From: Haliotispira sp965263485
GTDB taxonomy: Bacteria > Spirochaetota > Spirochaetia > SP-2023
Reading direction: 5' to 3'
NCBI GenBank assembly: GCA_965263485.1
Contig: CBDHHO010000004.1
Coordinates: forward strand, 620,001 to 684,000
Length of the DNA stretch: 64,000 nucleotides
Under the pieces are notes generated by a model. It saw nothing but the letters and a program-made list of their open reading frames with translations, was not told the origin of the DNA and did not search any database. Below are positions 1-8,439 of this stretch, piece after piece (position 1 is the stretch's first letter; each line of letters starts with the position of its first letter). A program made the position numbers and the translations under genes.

Positions 1-267
1 ATCACACCCCGAACTATCCAGAAGAGCATCCGGACTATTTTAGAGCGACACTTGGCCGAAAGGGCCGAGAGCGTGGGAGAAAACGTCCAGCTATTGCGCA
101 AGGACAGCAACCTCTTGGATGCCAGACAGCGTGAGAAGCTGATCCGCACTTTGGAGCGCGAGATGCTGGAAAAGGCCAAAAATCTGGAGTTTGAAGAGGC
201 GTCTCTGCTGCGCGACGAGATCGAAAAGCTCAAGGGATCAGAGCTGTATGCAAAAGAGGCACCCTAA
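1..267 (+). CDS. uvrB: UvrABC excinuclease subunit B, C-terminal end (partial)
   Basis: Frame 1 is open from the first base and ends at the TAA at 265-267, so the gene begins outside the window. The first residues, ITPRTIQKSIR, match the conserved end of the UvrB helicase core. The last 35 residues (EREMLEKAKNLEFEEASLLR and following) are the UVR domain, a helical hairpin that binds UvrC. UvrB is the damage-verifying helicase of nucleotide excision repair in the cytoplasm. About 88 codons are visible of a protein normally near 670 residues. Prophage debris on the opposite strand follows directly. The family call is secure. Confidence 0.93.
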   Translation: MTPRTIQKSIRTILERHLAERAESVGENVQLLRKDSNLLDARQREKLIRTLEREMLEKAKNLEFEEASLLRDEIEKLKGSELYAKEAP

Positions 268-289
268 AAAGCCCAAGTTCACGCCGGAT

Positions 290-971
290 TTGAACCCCTT
301 TTAGGCTGCAGGGCTTGATGGTGAAATTATCCGCCTTTTCCAGCTTCAGGCCCAATTTGGCCAGCCCGGTGAGGATCGGAGGGGCACTCACCAGGTGCGG
401 TTCGTGGATGATGTACTTGTGGGGCAGCAATGGCAGCAGTTCACGGCTCCCTTCTTGTCGCAGTCCGAGGATGCGCCCCGAGCCCTTGTAGTAGCGCAGC
501 CAGCGCGGGTCGACCCGGACGAAACTTCCGGGGCGCGGATGGGTAGTATCCGGGGGCTGCCAGATAATTTCGGCATAGCCCTTGCCCAGCCCGTCGAGCA
601 AGTCGCGCAGCAGGTCGTCCCAGTCCTCGTGCAAATAGCTGCGCAGCTCGATGGCCTGGTCCTTTTCGTCTTCCGAGGCCGCATCGATTTGCACGGCCAG
701 CACCGCATCTTTGCGTAAGCCCAGTTGCTGGCGGTAGTGGGGTTCGTAGTAGATCTCCAGTTCGTGGGCCAGGTACTCGTCCGACTCCCCTTCGGAGAGG
801 AGTTCTGAGAGGATTCTGGCCAGTTTGGTGAGTTTCTCAAAGCCAACCTGTGCCTGCCAGACTTCGCGGGAGACTTTCGCCTGCTGTTCGGACAGTTCTT
901 CTTCAGCAGCGTCCGGTGTATCGGGCTGTACGGCTGCCCGCCCAACCCCGAAAATAGTCGATCAGGCCCAT
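290..971 (-). pseudogene. Mu-like prophage portal protein (gp29/DUF935) remnant
   Basis: The minus strand encodes EDWDDLLRDLLDGLGKGYAE, then PDTTHPRPGSF, DPRWLRYYKG and LPHKYIIHEP, the order of conserved blocks in Mu gp29-type portals (the DNA entry ring of the capsid). A plausible start, MGLIDYF, lies at 971, but the frame breaks at once in a short T run; the portal frame resumes with ELSEQQAKVSREVW. The similarity fades near 290 and the frame then runs into uvrB antisense sequence, so the C-terminal half is missing. It is a decayed fragment, adjacent to and downstream of a terminase fragment as in Mu-like phages. Family assignment is from motif memory. Confidence 0.7.
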
Positions 972-984
972 GCCCCGTCTGCGT

Positions 985-1215
985 GATCTTCATCTGAGTC
1001 CTGCCAGCGGCTCCACGATTTCGGTCGGTGGCGCCGCCCTCGTCCTGGTTATAGGCGTAGACCGCCAGAACTGCGGCAGCGTCCCCGTGGCGTTTGCTTT
1101 TCTCGTCTTTGCCCTTCGTCCGTTCGGCCACTCGGGGCAGGCCTTTGTGCAGCTCGATGACCCGGAAGTCGCCCAGTATGTAGTCGTCTTTCGGGATGAC
1201 TATCGCCCGGTCTTC
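985..1215 (-). pseudogene. Mu-like prophage terminase large subunit (gp28), C-terminal remnant
   Basis: The minus-strand frame reads AIVIPKDDYILGDFRVIELH, then VAERTKGKDEKSKRHGDAAA and VLAVYAY. RHGD followed by an Ala-rich segment is the end of Mu gp28-type terminases, just after the RNase H-like nuclease domain. No start or N-terminal ATPase is present here. A matching N-terminal and central terminase fragment lies 16 kb away at 17.4-17.8 kb, so one prophage may have been broken and scattered. It precedes the portal remnant in the phage order. It is not expected to be functional. Confidence 0.6.
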
Positions 1216-1305
1216 AAAGCGGGCTTTCAGCCGGGGAAACTACCTCAAACTGCGACGGAGTCAGGAAGGCGATGAATTTCTATATCGCATTACGGAGAGA
1301 GATAG

Positions 1306-1680
1306 ATGAACTTCCCTACATTAGAGACCTTGGAACAGCGCAATCTAGCCCGGATTCAATCCACTTTCTGGAGGTGATGGCCTTGCTGCACGCCAACGCC
1401 ATGCACCCGGCTTATGGCATGATCAATTATCATGTACAGCAGTTGTTCCCCCAAACGGCGGAAGGGCAGTTTTTGGACAATCTGCTTACCTGGCGGCCTC
1501 TGTCGCGCTTGGTGCCCAAGCGCTCTGTGGGCAGGGCAACTGCCAGGGGAACAGTGGGCAGCCATGCATCAACGAGAGACGGCCTTGCCTTCATCGCCGA
1601 TATGATGGACTATAAGATCACATTAGAGCCACTGGCGGAAGGGGTAATGGGGGCCCCTGCCTACAAACCCCAAAAGGCTG
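1306..1680 (+). pseudogene. Mu-like baseplate J (gp47) N-terminal remnant
   Basis: An ATG at 1306 starts MNFPTLETLEQRNLARIQST, typical of the N-terminus of baseplate J proteins. The frame stops after about 23 codons. The similarity continues in the overlapping frame with HPAYGMINYHVQQLFPQTAE and GQFLDNLL, the conserved segment that follows in the family, then shifts again near 1490. At least two frameshifts make it a pseudogene. It is on the opposite strand to the portal and terminase pieces, so the prophage was rearranged and not merely truncated. Another baseplate J piece sits at 17.1-17.3 kb. Confidence 0.55.
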
Positions 1681-1682
1681 AC

Positions 1683-2431
1683 CTAAAAAGTTCCCACATA
1701 CTTAATTGTGGGACTTCTTATAAAGTTGCCTGTGTCCGTTGTGAAATTGCCTGCGCCCTTGGCAAATATTTTGGCATTGGCATACGTATCTACATTCTCC
1801 CGGCGGCTATTGGGATTAAAAAATCGTTCTTGTTTCAGATTAATATCTCTTCCTTCGATATTTAATGTATGTACGAATACATAATCAACAGCGAGAGACG
1901 CATTGAGTGCTCTTTGTACCATCACCAATTTCATGGTTAATTTTTGATCGGTAAGATCATAGGCATTACTATCGTTCTCAACGGCATAAAGCGTTGGTCT
2001 TACACGTAAATTTGAGTAAGAGTCATTCTGGGGATCTGCGCCAATATCATCAATACTCTCCTTCCCAATTCGTTTACTGGTGGGGAGATTTACTGTGCCG
2101 TCAATCCGTTCTCTTATTTGAAAAGAGCCGTCTGTATCAAAGGTGATAATTCCATTTATGGTTGCACCAACTTCAGACGTGATATTAATATCACCCGCTT
2201 CAACCAGACGATCCAGCAAAGTAGGCGGGGGAGGGGCCCCACCATTGGCCCTGGGCGGATCGCAGGCGACCAACAAAATCAGGGAGCAGAAAAATAAAAG
2301 GATAAATGGGCACAAAACTCCTGCAGAGAAATAATTCTCCCTGCCATATAGTTTTAATTTTTTCGATGAGCGATGAGCGATGAGCGATGAGCGATGAGCG
2401 ATGAGCGAATTTTACTGAACTTGTGTTCCAT
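1683..2431 (-). CDS. Phase-variable lipoprotein locus 1 (out of frame in this sequence)
   Basis: A lipoprotein signal, PFILLFFCSLILLVAC followed by DPPR, leads into about 190 residues of unrecognised sequence ending at 1683. A fallback TTG start is at 2315. The stronger start is the ATG at 2431-2429, with GGAG nine bases upstream and encoding MEHKFSKIR. Between it and the signal peptide lie six copies of a 7-bp repeat (2365-2406). By direct count the ATG frame reaches a TAA just after the repeat. The lipoprotein frame stays open back to the repeat and would join the ATG with 4 or 7 copies. The 61.2 kb paralogue has the same layout in frame. Function is unknown; surface location is inferred from the lipobox. 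Confidence 0.7.
2365..2406. repeat. Heptanucleotide tandem repeat GATGAGC x6 (switch of locus 1)
   Basis: Six perfect contiguous copies of GATGAGC (GCTCATC on the coding strand) lie between the start codon and the signal peptide of the lipoprotein at 1683-2431. Seven is not a multiple of three, so each gain or loss shifts the downstream frame. The frame is joined when copy number is 1 modulo 3. Confidence 0.9.
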
Positions 2432-2453
2432 AGTGCAATACTCCTTGGTATTA

Positions 2454-2499
2454 TTATGCAAAATAATGCATAAAGATGATGTTCCGACCGGGGTCGGAA
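2454..2499 (-). promoter_or_regulatory. Two conserved leader hairpins upstream of lipoprotein locus 1
   Basis: TTATGCA (2454-2460) and TGCATAA (2467-2473) form a 7-bp inverted repeat with a 6-base loop. TTCCGACC (2482-2489) and GGTCGGAA (2492-2499) form an 8-bp inverted repeat with a 2-base loop. Both lie just upstream of the ribosome-binding site at 2441-2444 and recur in the same order at 46176-46221. Conservation suggests a transcript or operator role; the mechanism is not known. Confidence 0.55.
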
Positions 2500-2581
2500 T
2501 GGTTTTAATAAAAGATGAAATAGGGTTATAAAATAGCTTGTTCTTCTCAAAGAATATACTCTTTTCCGACGGAGGGCAAGG

Positions 2582-2746
2582 GGAATCGTAAGAAAATCTC
2601 TGAAAGTTTGCTTTTCTTGGAAAGCTGTTTTGGAACAAGGAAATAAGGCCGAAGAATACTTCGTTGTATTGTAAGTCTTTACTGACAAAGCTGTTCGGCA
2701 ACAAGATCGCTGCTAGCGCGGAATTGGAATTTTTAGAGGTGCCCTT
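2582..2746. repeat. Miniature inverted-repeat element, degenerate left end
   Basis: The right end AATTTTTAGAGGTGCCC (about 2728-2744) is followed by TTAA. The interior GCCGAAGAATACTTCGTTG matches the element family found at 19.8, 20.4, 21.9 and 60.6 kb. The left end is a diverged version (TCTCTGAAAGTTTGC). It lies upstream of lipoprotein locus 1, as a related element does at locus 2. Confidence 0.65.
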
Positions 2747-2991
2747 AAGATTTTGAGCCGTTTCCTCGTCTTCTCAGATCGATGTGTTCGAGTAAGCGAT
2801 TCGGCCGTTTTTTTTTAAAAACTGCGTTTTTTTGTTACCGACATTTGTCAGCGCAGGGTTTCTCTGCTAAAGTTATCCGCTGTTAGCAGGCAGTCGGAAC
2901 TGAGCAATTTCTGCCAGATTTATGATCTTATTCGCAAATGGCTTTGTCGGGAAATCCTTACTCGTTATTGCGAAAATCTCAAAAATCCGGC

Positions 2992-3214
2992 TTATGGGGA
3001 CTCAAAAAATTCCAATTTCGCGCCAGACTCGGCCTTTTTTACGGAGCAGCTTTGTCACGAAAGCCTTACCATACAGCAAAGTATACCTTGGCTTCCGTTC
3101 TTCGCTGCCGCAAAAAATCCCGTCGTCTGGCATCAAAACGCGGTACAATCGCTGCGGCGAAGCAGAGCGATTGTACAATTCTCGCGAAGCGATACCATTT
3201 TTAGAGGTGCCCTT
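2992..3214. repeat. Miniature inverted-repeat element with internal palindrome
   Basis: The left end TTATGGGGACTCAAAAAATT and right end ATTTTTAGAGGTGCCCTTA bound a roughly 220-bp element. Inside is a perfect 11-bp inverted repeat, GTACAATCGCT (3143-3153) and AGCGATTGTAC (3166-3176), also present in the element near 6.3 kb. The interval 2747-3358 has no convincing gene; this element is its main content. Confidence 0.7.
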
Positions 3215-3358
3215 AGAAAGCTCAGCTTCGACAACCTGTCAGAGTCGGGTATGAATAAATCCACCGCAGCACCGGTGCTTATCGATCCGGCCCGGCACTT
3301 TCGGAGGGGAAAGCTCGGCACGGTCTGCAAGTGAGGGCGAGCCGTGTGAACATTTATC

Positions 3359-5356
3359 ATGAAGAAAGCAGTTTCGGTCCTGTTTTTATGGGGCGCAATG
3401 AGCTTGGTGCGACCACTGTCCGCCGATGTTGTCTACCACCTTTCAGTCTTAGTTGACGCCAATCTGAACGATTCGATCGCGCTGGTCAACCTGTTCCCGG
3501 GCAATAGTTCCGTCAGCATCAGTAATCCGAGTACGGGCGCGCGCGAAGTCTTTACCGTACAGCAACGTACTTCGATCGGGCGCAAAATCGCGCTTCCCTT
3601 CAGCGCTGCCAATCGGCTGGGCTTTGGCGATGGCAGCATAGCTGAAGTACGCATAGTCGAATTGGCATTAGACGGTGCTGAGACCAGCCGGGAACTGAAC
3701 CCGGCCGCAGAATATCAAGACATAATTGCCGGCCCGCTCATCACCGAAGATACCTTTGATCGTTCGGGTTCCTCCGGCAGCCGGGCGAAAGTGAGAGGGG
3801 AGACTCCGGCTCAGGGTGCCTTGGCTTCCGGTGGAGTTTCCGATACACCGGGCACTTTGAGTATGCCCGGCTATCCGAGTACCCCCACTTCGCCTGAGGA
3901 GGCCGATTTGCCTTCGAATGTGCTGCCCCACAGCAGCATTCCGGAATTTGTCGCCGAACCCAGCGTTACAGGACTGCCCCCGGCAACGGAAGCACCTCCG
4001 CCCCGGACATCTGCGGGAAGTAGCATGGCAAGTGAGAATGAGCTGCGCGACAACTCTCTGCTGATTGACACGCAAGACGGCAGACTACGCATTCCGCTGC
4101 CCGAGGATGAAGAAACTTCTGTGATTGCAAATCCGCGTGCAAATCCGATTGCAAAGCCCGGTACCGGTTTTACTGGAACACCGTTGCGTGACCCATCAAA
4201 CAATCAATCCCGGAAGGCTCAAGAGACCCCGGAGAGTCACGAGAGCCAGAAGGACAATCTAGATGAGAGAAACCGCTCTGAGTCGATCACGACCCGGCCT
4301 CCGCCGGGAGACCCTTTCACCGCGCGCTCGGGAGCTTCGGCTGCCGCTCGGAAACAACAAAGTCAGCCGCAACTGAGTGGTGGCGATCCGAGAACCAGCA
4401 CCGATGCTAGGAGAGCATCCGATGATTTGAGCGTTGTGTCCCCTTTAACCGACCCGAATGCGACTCAAACCGAAGCTGTCGAGAATACTTTCGGACCGGC
4501 ACGGGATCCCGATGAGCGGGCTGAGAGACCAAATAACGAGGTGCTGAGTCCGAAGGGCGATGCCCGGCCCATGGAATATATGGCAGATATGGACAGCAGG
4601 GACGACGGACTCGATAACACCGACAGCGAACCAGCCGACCATCTGGCTCCAAAGCCGGGAGTCCCATCCGCGCAGAGGCCGCCCGGCTTGGCCGATCGCT
4701 CTTCCGAGCCCTCCGGCTCAGGCGAGGTTTATGATTCAGGAAAGGACACAGGCGCGGCATACCGCTCTCCGTATCGAGGCAGCTCCCGATCGCAGCTGAG
4801 GCCAAATGACGAAACTGCCAAGCCTTTGGCAAATCCTATGGCAGCCCCCCTGTTCCGTCCCCCGGGCAATTCCCCAACAAATCCCCCGGGCAATCGCATT
4901 CCACAAAAACCGGAGATCTATTTCCCTACCGAGGGTGACCTGAACCCCCCGCCCGGCAGCGATCAAAGGGCCAAAGGCGGTACCGAAGGGCCGATCGCTC
5001 CCGCCGGGGACAACCGTAGACATTCGCCGCCCCTCTTGGGAGATTCGGCGGGTGCGAGTAATGGTGGTCTGGCCCGGCGCGTTTCTGCAAGTGTGCAGGT
5101 GATTGGCAGCTTGAACAATCTGGGTTTGCCCCGTGGTTATTATATTCAGTTGGCGTCTTTCAAGGATGTGCGCAAAACCAAGCAGGTGTACCAACAGTTT
5201 GTCAACGAATACAAAATGAACATTGTTCCGGCTCAAATCCGGGGCCAGAAATACTACCGCTGCCTGATTGGTAATCTGGATGAATCCGAGGTGGCGAGCA
5301 CCTTGCGCAAAGTGCGCTCCGCAGGCTATGAAGATGCCTTTGTGTATCGAAATTAG
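3359..5356 (+). CDS. Secreted SPOR-domain protein with long disordered linker
   Basis: The 665-residue protein begins with a Sec signal peptide (MKKAVSVLFLWGAMSLVRPL, cleavage probably near LSA). Then come about 110 residues that look folded and roughly 450 residues rich in Pro, Ser, Gly, Glu and Arg with no visible domain. The C-terminal 75 residues, from GYYIQLASFKDVRKTKQVY to AGYEDAFVYRN, are a SPOR domain, which binds peptidoglycan strands stripped of stem peptides at division sites. A periplasmic role in septal wall remodelling is likely from the family. The ATG at 3359 is chosen because it gives the signal peptide; no strong Shine-Dalgarno is visible. It converges on cmk with a 4-bp overlap. 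Confidence 0.8.
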   Translation: MKKAVSVLFLWGAMSLVRPLSADVVYHLSVLVDANLNDSIALVNLFPGNSSVSISNPSTGAREVFTVQQRTSIGRKIALPFSAANRLGFGDGSIAEVRIVELALDGAETSRELNPAAEYQDIIAGPLITEDTFDRSGSSGSRAKVRGETPAQGALASGGVSDTPGTLSMPGYPSTPTSPEEADLPSNVLPHSSIPEFVAEPSVTGLPPATEAPPPRTSAGSSMASENELRDNSLLIDTQDGRLRIPLPEDEETSVIANPRANPIAKPGTGFTGTPLRDPSNNQSRKAQETPESHESQKDNLDERNRSESITTRPPPGDPFTARSGASAAARKQQSQPQLSGGDPRTSTDARRASDDLSVVSPLTDPNATQTEAVENTFGPARDPDERAERPNNEVLSPKGDARPMEYMADMDSRDDGLDNTDSEPADHLAPKPGVPSAQRPPGLADRSSEPSGSGEVYDSGKDTGAAYRSPYRGSSRSQLRPNDETAKPLANPMAAPLFRPPGNSPTNPPGNRIPQKPEIYFPTEGDLNPPPGSDQRAKGGTEGPIAPAGDNRRHSPPLLGDSAGASNGGLARRVSASVQVIGSLNNLGLPRGYYIQLASFKDVRKTKQVYQQFVNEYKMNIVPAQIRGQKYYRCLIGNLDESEVASTLRKVRSAGYEDAFVYRN

Positions 5357-5985
5357 AAGCCTGTGTTCTTGCTCCGCAAACGGTAGGCCTCCACGACCAG
5401 CTTGGCCACCTGGTACTGGTCAAAAGTCTCTGTATTGACAATCAAATCAGCAAAAGAAAACGCATCGGTGTCGATCCGATAGAGCTTGCGGTAGCGTTCG
5501 GCATCGCGCCGGTCGCGTTCTTGAGTCTTGCGCAGCTGCTCTTCGGGGCTGCCGCCTTCACGCTGCCGGATGTGCTGGCTACGCACCTGCGGTGAAGCGT
5601 AGAGATAGACCTTCAACATAGCCTTGGGCAGCAGCCAGATCGCCAGGCGGCTGCTCAAAACAACGCTGTTCTGCTTCAGGCAAAGCTCTACCTGGGTCCG
5701 ATCGATGAGGCGGTCAATGTCAGGGCTCAGCCGGGCCCGGTCCGCCACATCCTGCAAACTGGTGCCCTGTTCTTCGGCATAGTTGCGCATGGTGTAATTG
5801 ATGCCCGTCCAGCCCAGCTCCTGGGCCACCAGTCGGTTGACCGTGGTATTGCCGCAGCCGCTGCGACCCGAAATGGCAATGGCGTCAATCGCTTCGGGAT
5901 GAAGTATGCCTTGTAGCTGCCCCCCCAGCGGATTCCTTTGGGATGGCACTGCTGATACTTGATGCGGCGACTTGTTATAAGACAT
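5353..5985 (-). CDS. cmk: Cytidylate kinase (spirochaete/archaeal-type family)
   Basis: The 210-residue protein contains AIAISGRSGCGNTTVNRLVA near residue 37, a P-loop variant in which the usual Lys before Ser/Thr is Asn. I recall this GCGN form from spirochaetal Cmk-like proteins, so it may be a lineage trait. Further features are NYTMRNYAEEQG (NMP-binding side), the lid-like RQREGGSPEEQLRKTQERDR and a C-terminal LIVNTETFDQYQVAKLVVEA. The inferred role is phosphorylation of CMP/dCMP in pyrimidine recycling. The start overlaps the stop of the truncated yicC by 11 bp, so the two were probably co-transcribed. The substrate is assigned by family only. Confidence 0.72.
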   Translation of the reverse strand: MSYNKSPHQVSAVPSQRNPLGGQLQGILHPEAIDAIAISGRSGCGNTTVNRLVAQELGWTGINYTMRNYAEEQGTSLQDVADRARLSPDIDRLIDRTQVELCLKQNSVVLSSRLAIWLLPKAMLKVYLYASPQVRSQHIRQREGGSPEEQLRKTQERDRRDAERYRKLYRIDTDAFSFADLIVNTETFDQYQVAKLVVEAYRLRSKNTGF

Positions 5986-6205
5986 TTTTGGCCTGTTCTC
6001 TCATTTGCTCGATAAACACCTTGAGTTGGACGGCGATTTGCTGCAATTCCACGATCGGACTCTTGCTGCCCAGCGTATTGGCCTCCCGATTCATTTCCTG
6101 CAGCAGGAAATCCAACTCCTTGGCGCAGGAATCAGAAGGCTCTGTTTTGCTCCCGCCATTCTTCACCGTCAGCAAAAAAAAGCTTGCAGGCTCTTTGCTG
6201 CGCAC
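5975..6205 (-). pseudogene. YicC-family protein, C-terminal fragment
   Basis: The last 48 residues, CAKELDFLLQEMNREANTLG and LQQIAVQLKVFIEQMREQAK, are the conserved C-terminus of YicC/DUF1732 proteins (RNase-linked stress proteins of about 290 residues). The preceding 27 residues (MRSKEPASFFLLTVKNGG and so on) do not resemble the family. A miniature inverted-repeat element lies directly upstream at 6222-6395. The N-terminal 240 or so residues are absent from the window, so the gene is truncated, probably by element-mediated deletion. The linked cmk may now depend on other transcription. Confidence 0.75.
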
Positions 6206-6221
6206 GGCCTGCTATTTCTCC

Positions 6222-6395
6222 AATACTGTGCCAGCTCGCATTGGAGCATACAGCAAAGTATGCCTCGGCTTCATTTCCTCGCTATCGGCAAAATCTCGCT
6301 GATTCAGCATCAAAACGCGGTACAATCGCTGCGGCAAAGCAGAGCGATTGTACAATTCTCGCGAAGCGATACCATTTTTAGCGGTCCCCTCAAGA
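6222..6395. repeat. Miniature inverted-repeat element, left end eroded
   Basis: The right end ATTTTTAGCGGTCCCCTCAA closes an element whose interior closely matches the one at 2992-3214. It includes the palindrome GTACAATCGCT (6320-6330) and AGCGATTGTAC (6343-6353). No clear left terminus is visible. It separates the yicC remnant from the 3' end of murC. Confidence 0.65.
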
Positions 6396-6408
6396 TAGCA
6401 GTTCCGGT

Positions 6409-8157
6409 TTACGCAGAGGACTCTGTGCGGTTCCACTTTTGCAGCAAGGCTAGGCCCAGTTCGCGGTTATTGCCCGCCCCCATGGTTACAAACAGATCAC
6501 CCGGCTGCAAAATCTGCTCCAAGCTCTCCAGTGCGTCCAGTGCTTGAGAGAAAAAGTGAGCGGCTGACTGGCCCTGTTCGCGCCGACTTTGATTGACACC
6601 TTGCCACAGTATCCGACCGCTGTAACCCTGGCCCTCCTGCTCGCGGGCCGAACCATAGACCTCGTGCAGAATCAAAACCTCAGCATCGGTGAAACAAGTG
6701 CAAAATTCCGAATGTAGGCTGCGACTGCGGCTGTATGTGTGCGGCATAAAATCCAGAACCAGGCGACACTGCGGGTAAAAGCGCCTGAGCCCGGCCAGCG
6801 TTTTGCGAATCGCGGTGGGGTGATGGGCATAGTCATCCAGCACCAATACACCGGTGGTTGCTATAGCCTTGCCAGCCAGCCTGTTGTCCCGCGGTGGCCA
6901 GGGGATTTCACCCAACAGTTCCGAGCGCCGTGAGGCACCGTGAAAGCGTTGCAGCCCTTGCGAAATACGAGGATACTCGGCTTGCAGAAACTCCTTAAAA
7001 CACCGGTAGCGGGGCAGCAAGCCGCTATGAAACAAGGCCGCCAGTGCTCCCAACGCATTCAGAGCTAAATGTTTGCCGGGGACTTGCAGCCGCAGAGGCA
7101 GTTCCGGTTGGCAATTCAGCCACAGCTCCGTTTGCCCCGCACCCGCAGCGATGCGTTCAACAGCAAAATCCTCGCCTTTGCTCACACTCAGACCGTAGGG
7201 AACAAACAACAACGAAGTCTCCAATACCCGTTCCCGTCTCTCCAGCTCCGCCACCAGCTCCCGGACTCCCGGATCATCTGCGCAGTAGACCACTGTGCGG
7301 ATGCTGTCCTTGGCCAGAAAGTCCCGAAAACTCTGCTGCATCATTGAATACGTCGAGAAAAAATCCTGATGGTCCCATTCCAGTGAAGTCAGCAGCACCA
7401 CTTCGGGCTCAAATTGAAAGAAGTGGTTGCGATACTCGCAGGCTTCTGCGAACAGGGCCTCCGGCCCCTGTGACAGATAAGCATTGCCATCCAGATGCGC
7501 TGCCCCCGCGCCCGCCAAGGCGCTGGCGGGCAGCGCCAGACTTTGTAGCAGGGCACTGGCCAGCAGAGTCGTGGTCGTTTTGCCGTGTGAACCAATGATT
7601 GTCACAGAAGTCTGATAGACTCGCGAAATATAGCCCAGAACTTCCGGATAGCTGAGCATCAGCAATTCGCCCCGGCGGAGCCGGGCGGCTGCGTATTCGG
7701 GGTTGCTCTCATCATATGCTGCCGAATAGATTATCAGATCGCACAGCGCGGGCAGATTGGCCGGATCAAAACCCTGAGCGCAGGGGATGCCAGCAGCCGC
7801 CAGCAGCTCGTCGGTGTAAAAATGCTCGGCGACATCGCTGCCGCTGACCTCATAGCCCAAGTATTTCAGCAACTGGGCCAGAGCGCACATTCCGGTGCCC
7901 TTGATACCGATAAAATAAAGCCGGGGAGCTGCTGTGCCGCCCAGCTCGGCATCCGCACCCGGCTTTGCCGGAGAGGGAACGCTGATTTTGCCAATATTCC
8001 GGTAACTGAAAATCTGTTCGAGCCCTTCTTGCTCGCAGTCGGACATCATGGCTCTCCGTTTCCCCGGTCTCCGGCTTTTGGGGCGCGATCTGTCGGCTCC
8101 GGTTCGCCCGGCTGCTGTACCTACCGCCTTGCCTTCACCGGAAAGTACTTCGCTCAT
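6409..8157 (-). CDS. murC: UDP-N-acetylmuramate--L-alanine ligase
   Basis: The 582-residue protein ligates L-Ala to UDP-MurNAc with ATP, the first stem-peptide step, in the cytoplasm. After a basic extension of roughly 75 residues, the Mur N-domain YFIGIKGTGMCALAQLLKYL binds the UDP-sugar. TIIGSHGKTTTTLLAS is the ATP P-loop, EACEYRNHF matches the Mg-binding EADE block, and LDDYAHHPTAIRKTL is the C-domain signature of MurC/Mpl. MurC is preferred over Mpl because the cell needs one and the catalytic blocks are complete. The extension makes it about 100 residues longer than usual; a start nearer the MMSDCEQEGL methionine is possible. It is separate from the dcw cluster at 37-44 kb. Confidence 0.9.
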   Translation of the reverse strand: MSEVLSGEGKAVGTAAGRTGADRSRPKSRRPGKRRAMMSDCEQEGLEQIFSYRNIGKISVPSPAKPGADAELGGTAAPRLYFIGIKGTGMCALAQLLKYLGYEVSGSDVAEHFYTDELLAAAGIPCAQGFDPANLPALCDLIIYSAAYDESNPEYAAARLRRGELLMLSYPEVLGYISRVYQTSVTIIGSHGKTTTTLLASALLQSLALPASALAGAGAAHLDGNAYLSQGPEALFAEACEYRNHFFQFEPEVVLLTSLEWDHQDFFSTYSMMQQSFRDFLAKDSIRTVVYCADDPGVRELVAELERRERVLETSLLFVPYGLSVSKGEDFAVERIAAGAGQTELWLNCQPELPLRLQVPGKHLALNALGALAALFHSGLLPRYRCFKEFLQAEYPRISQGLQRFHGASRRSELLGEIPWPPRDNRLAGKAIATTGVLVLDDYAHHPTAIRKTLAGLRRFYPQCRLVLDFMPHTYSRSRSLHSEFCTCFTDAEVLILHEVYGSAREQEGQGYSGRILWQGVNQSRREQGQSAAHFFSQALDALESLEQILQPGDLFVTMGAGNNRELGLALLQKWNRTESSA

Positions 8158-8439
8158 AATACTGTAAGCTGCTTCCGGAACGGCCAGGTTAAGGGTTTCT
8201 TTTCGCTGCCGGGCTGCCGGGCTGCCGGTCCTTCAGGCGGTACTGCGGGCAGGCCTGCCCTGTGCTGTTGTAAACCTCGACTGCGGGCAGGTGGTAGCTG
8301 CGAAAGCCAAAGAACAGGCAGGCGTGGGGCTGTCTGCTGTCCCAAGTGGCTTTGTAGGACCGGCAGCTCCGGCAGGTTGGCAGAGCTTTGCGCTGCTGCT
8401 CCCGGGCCGCGGCGTGCTTTGCCTTTGATGGGCCTCTCA

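Noticed and set aside
2365..2406. Possible CRISPR or operator array
   Set aside because: It is a simple 7-bp tandem repeat inside a leader reading frame; a frame-shifting switch explains it better.
8158..8439. Short frames between metA and murC
   Set aside because: They are Arg/Pro-rich and overlap one another in several frames, with no start signal or family motif.
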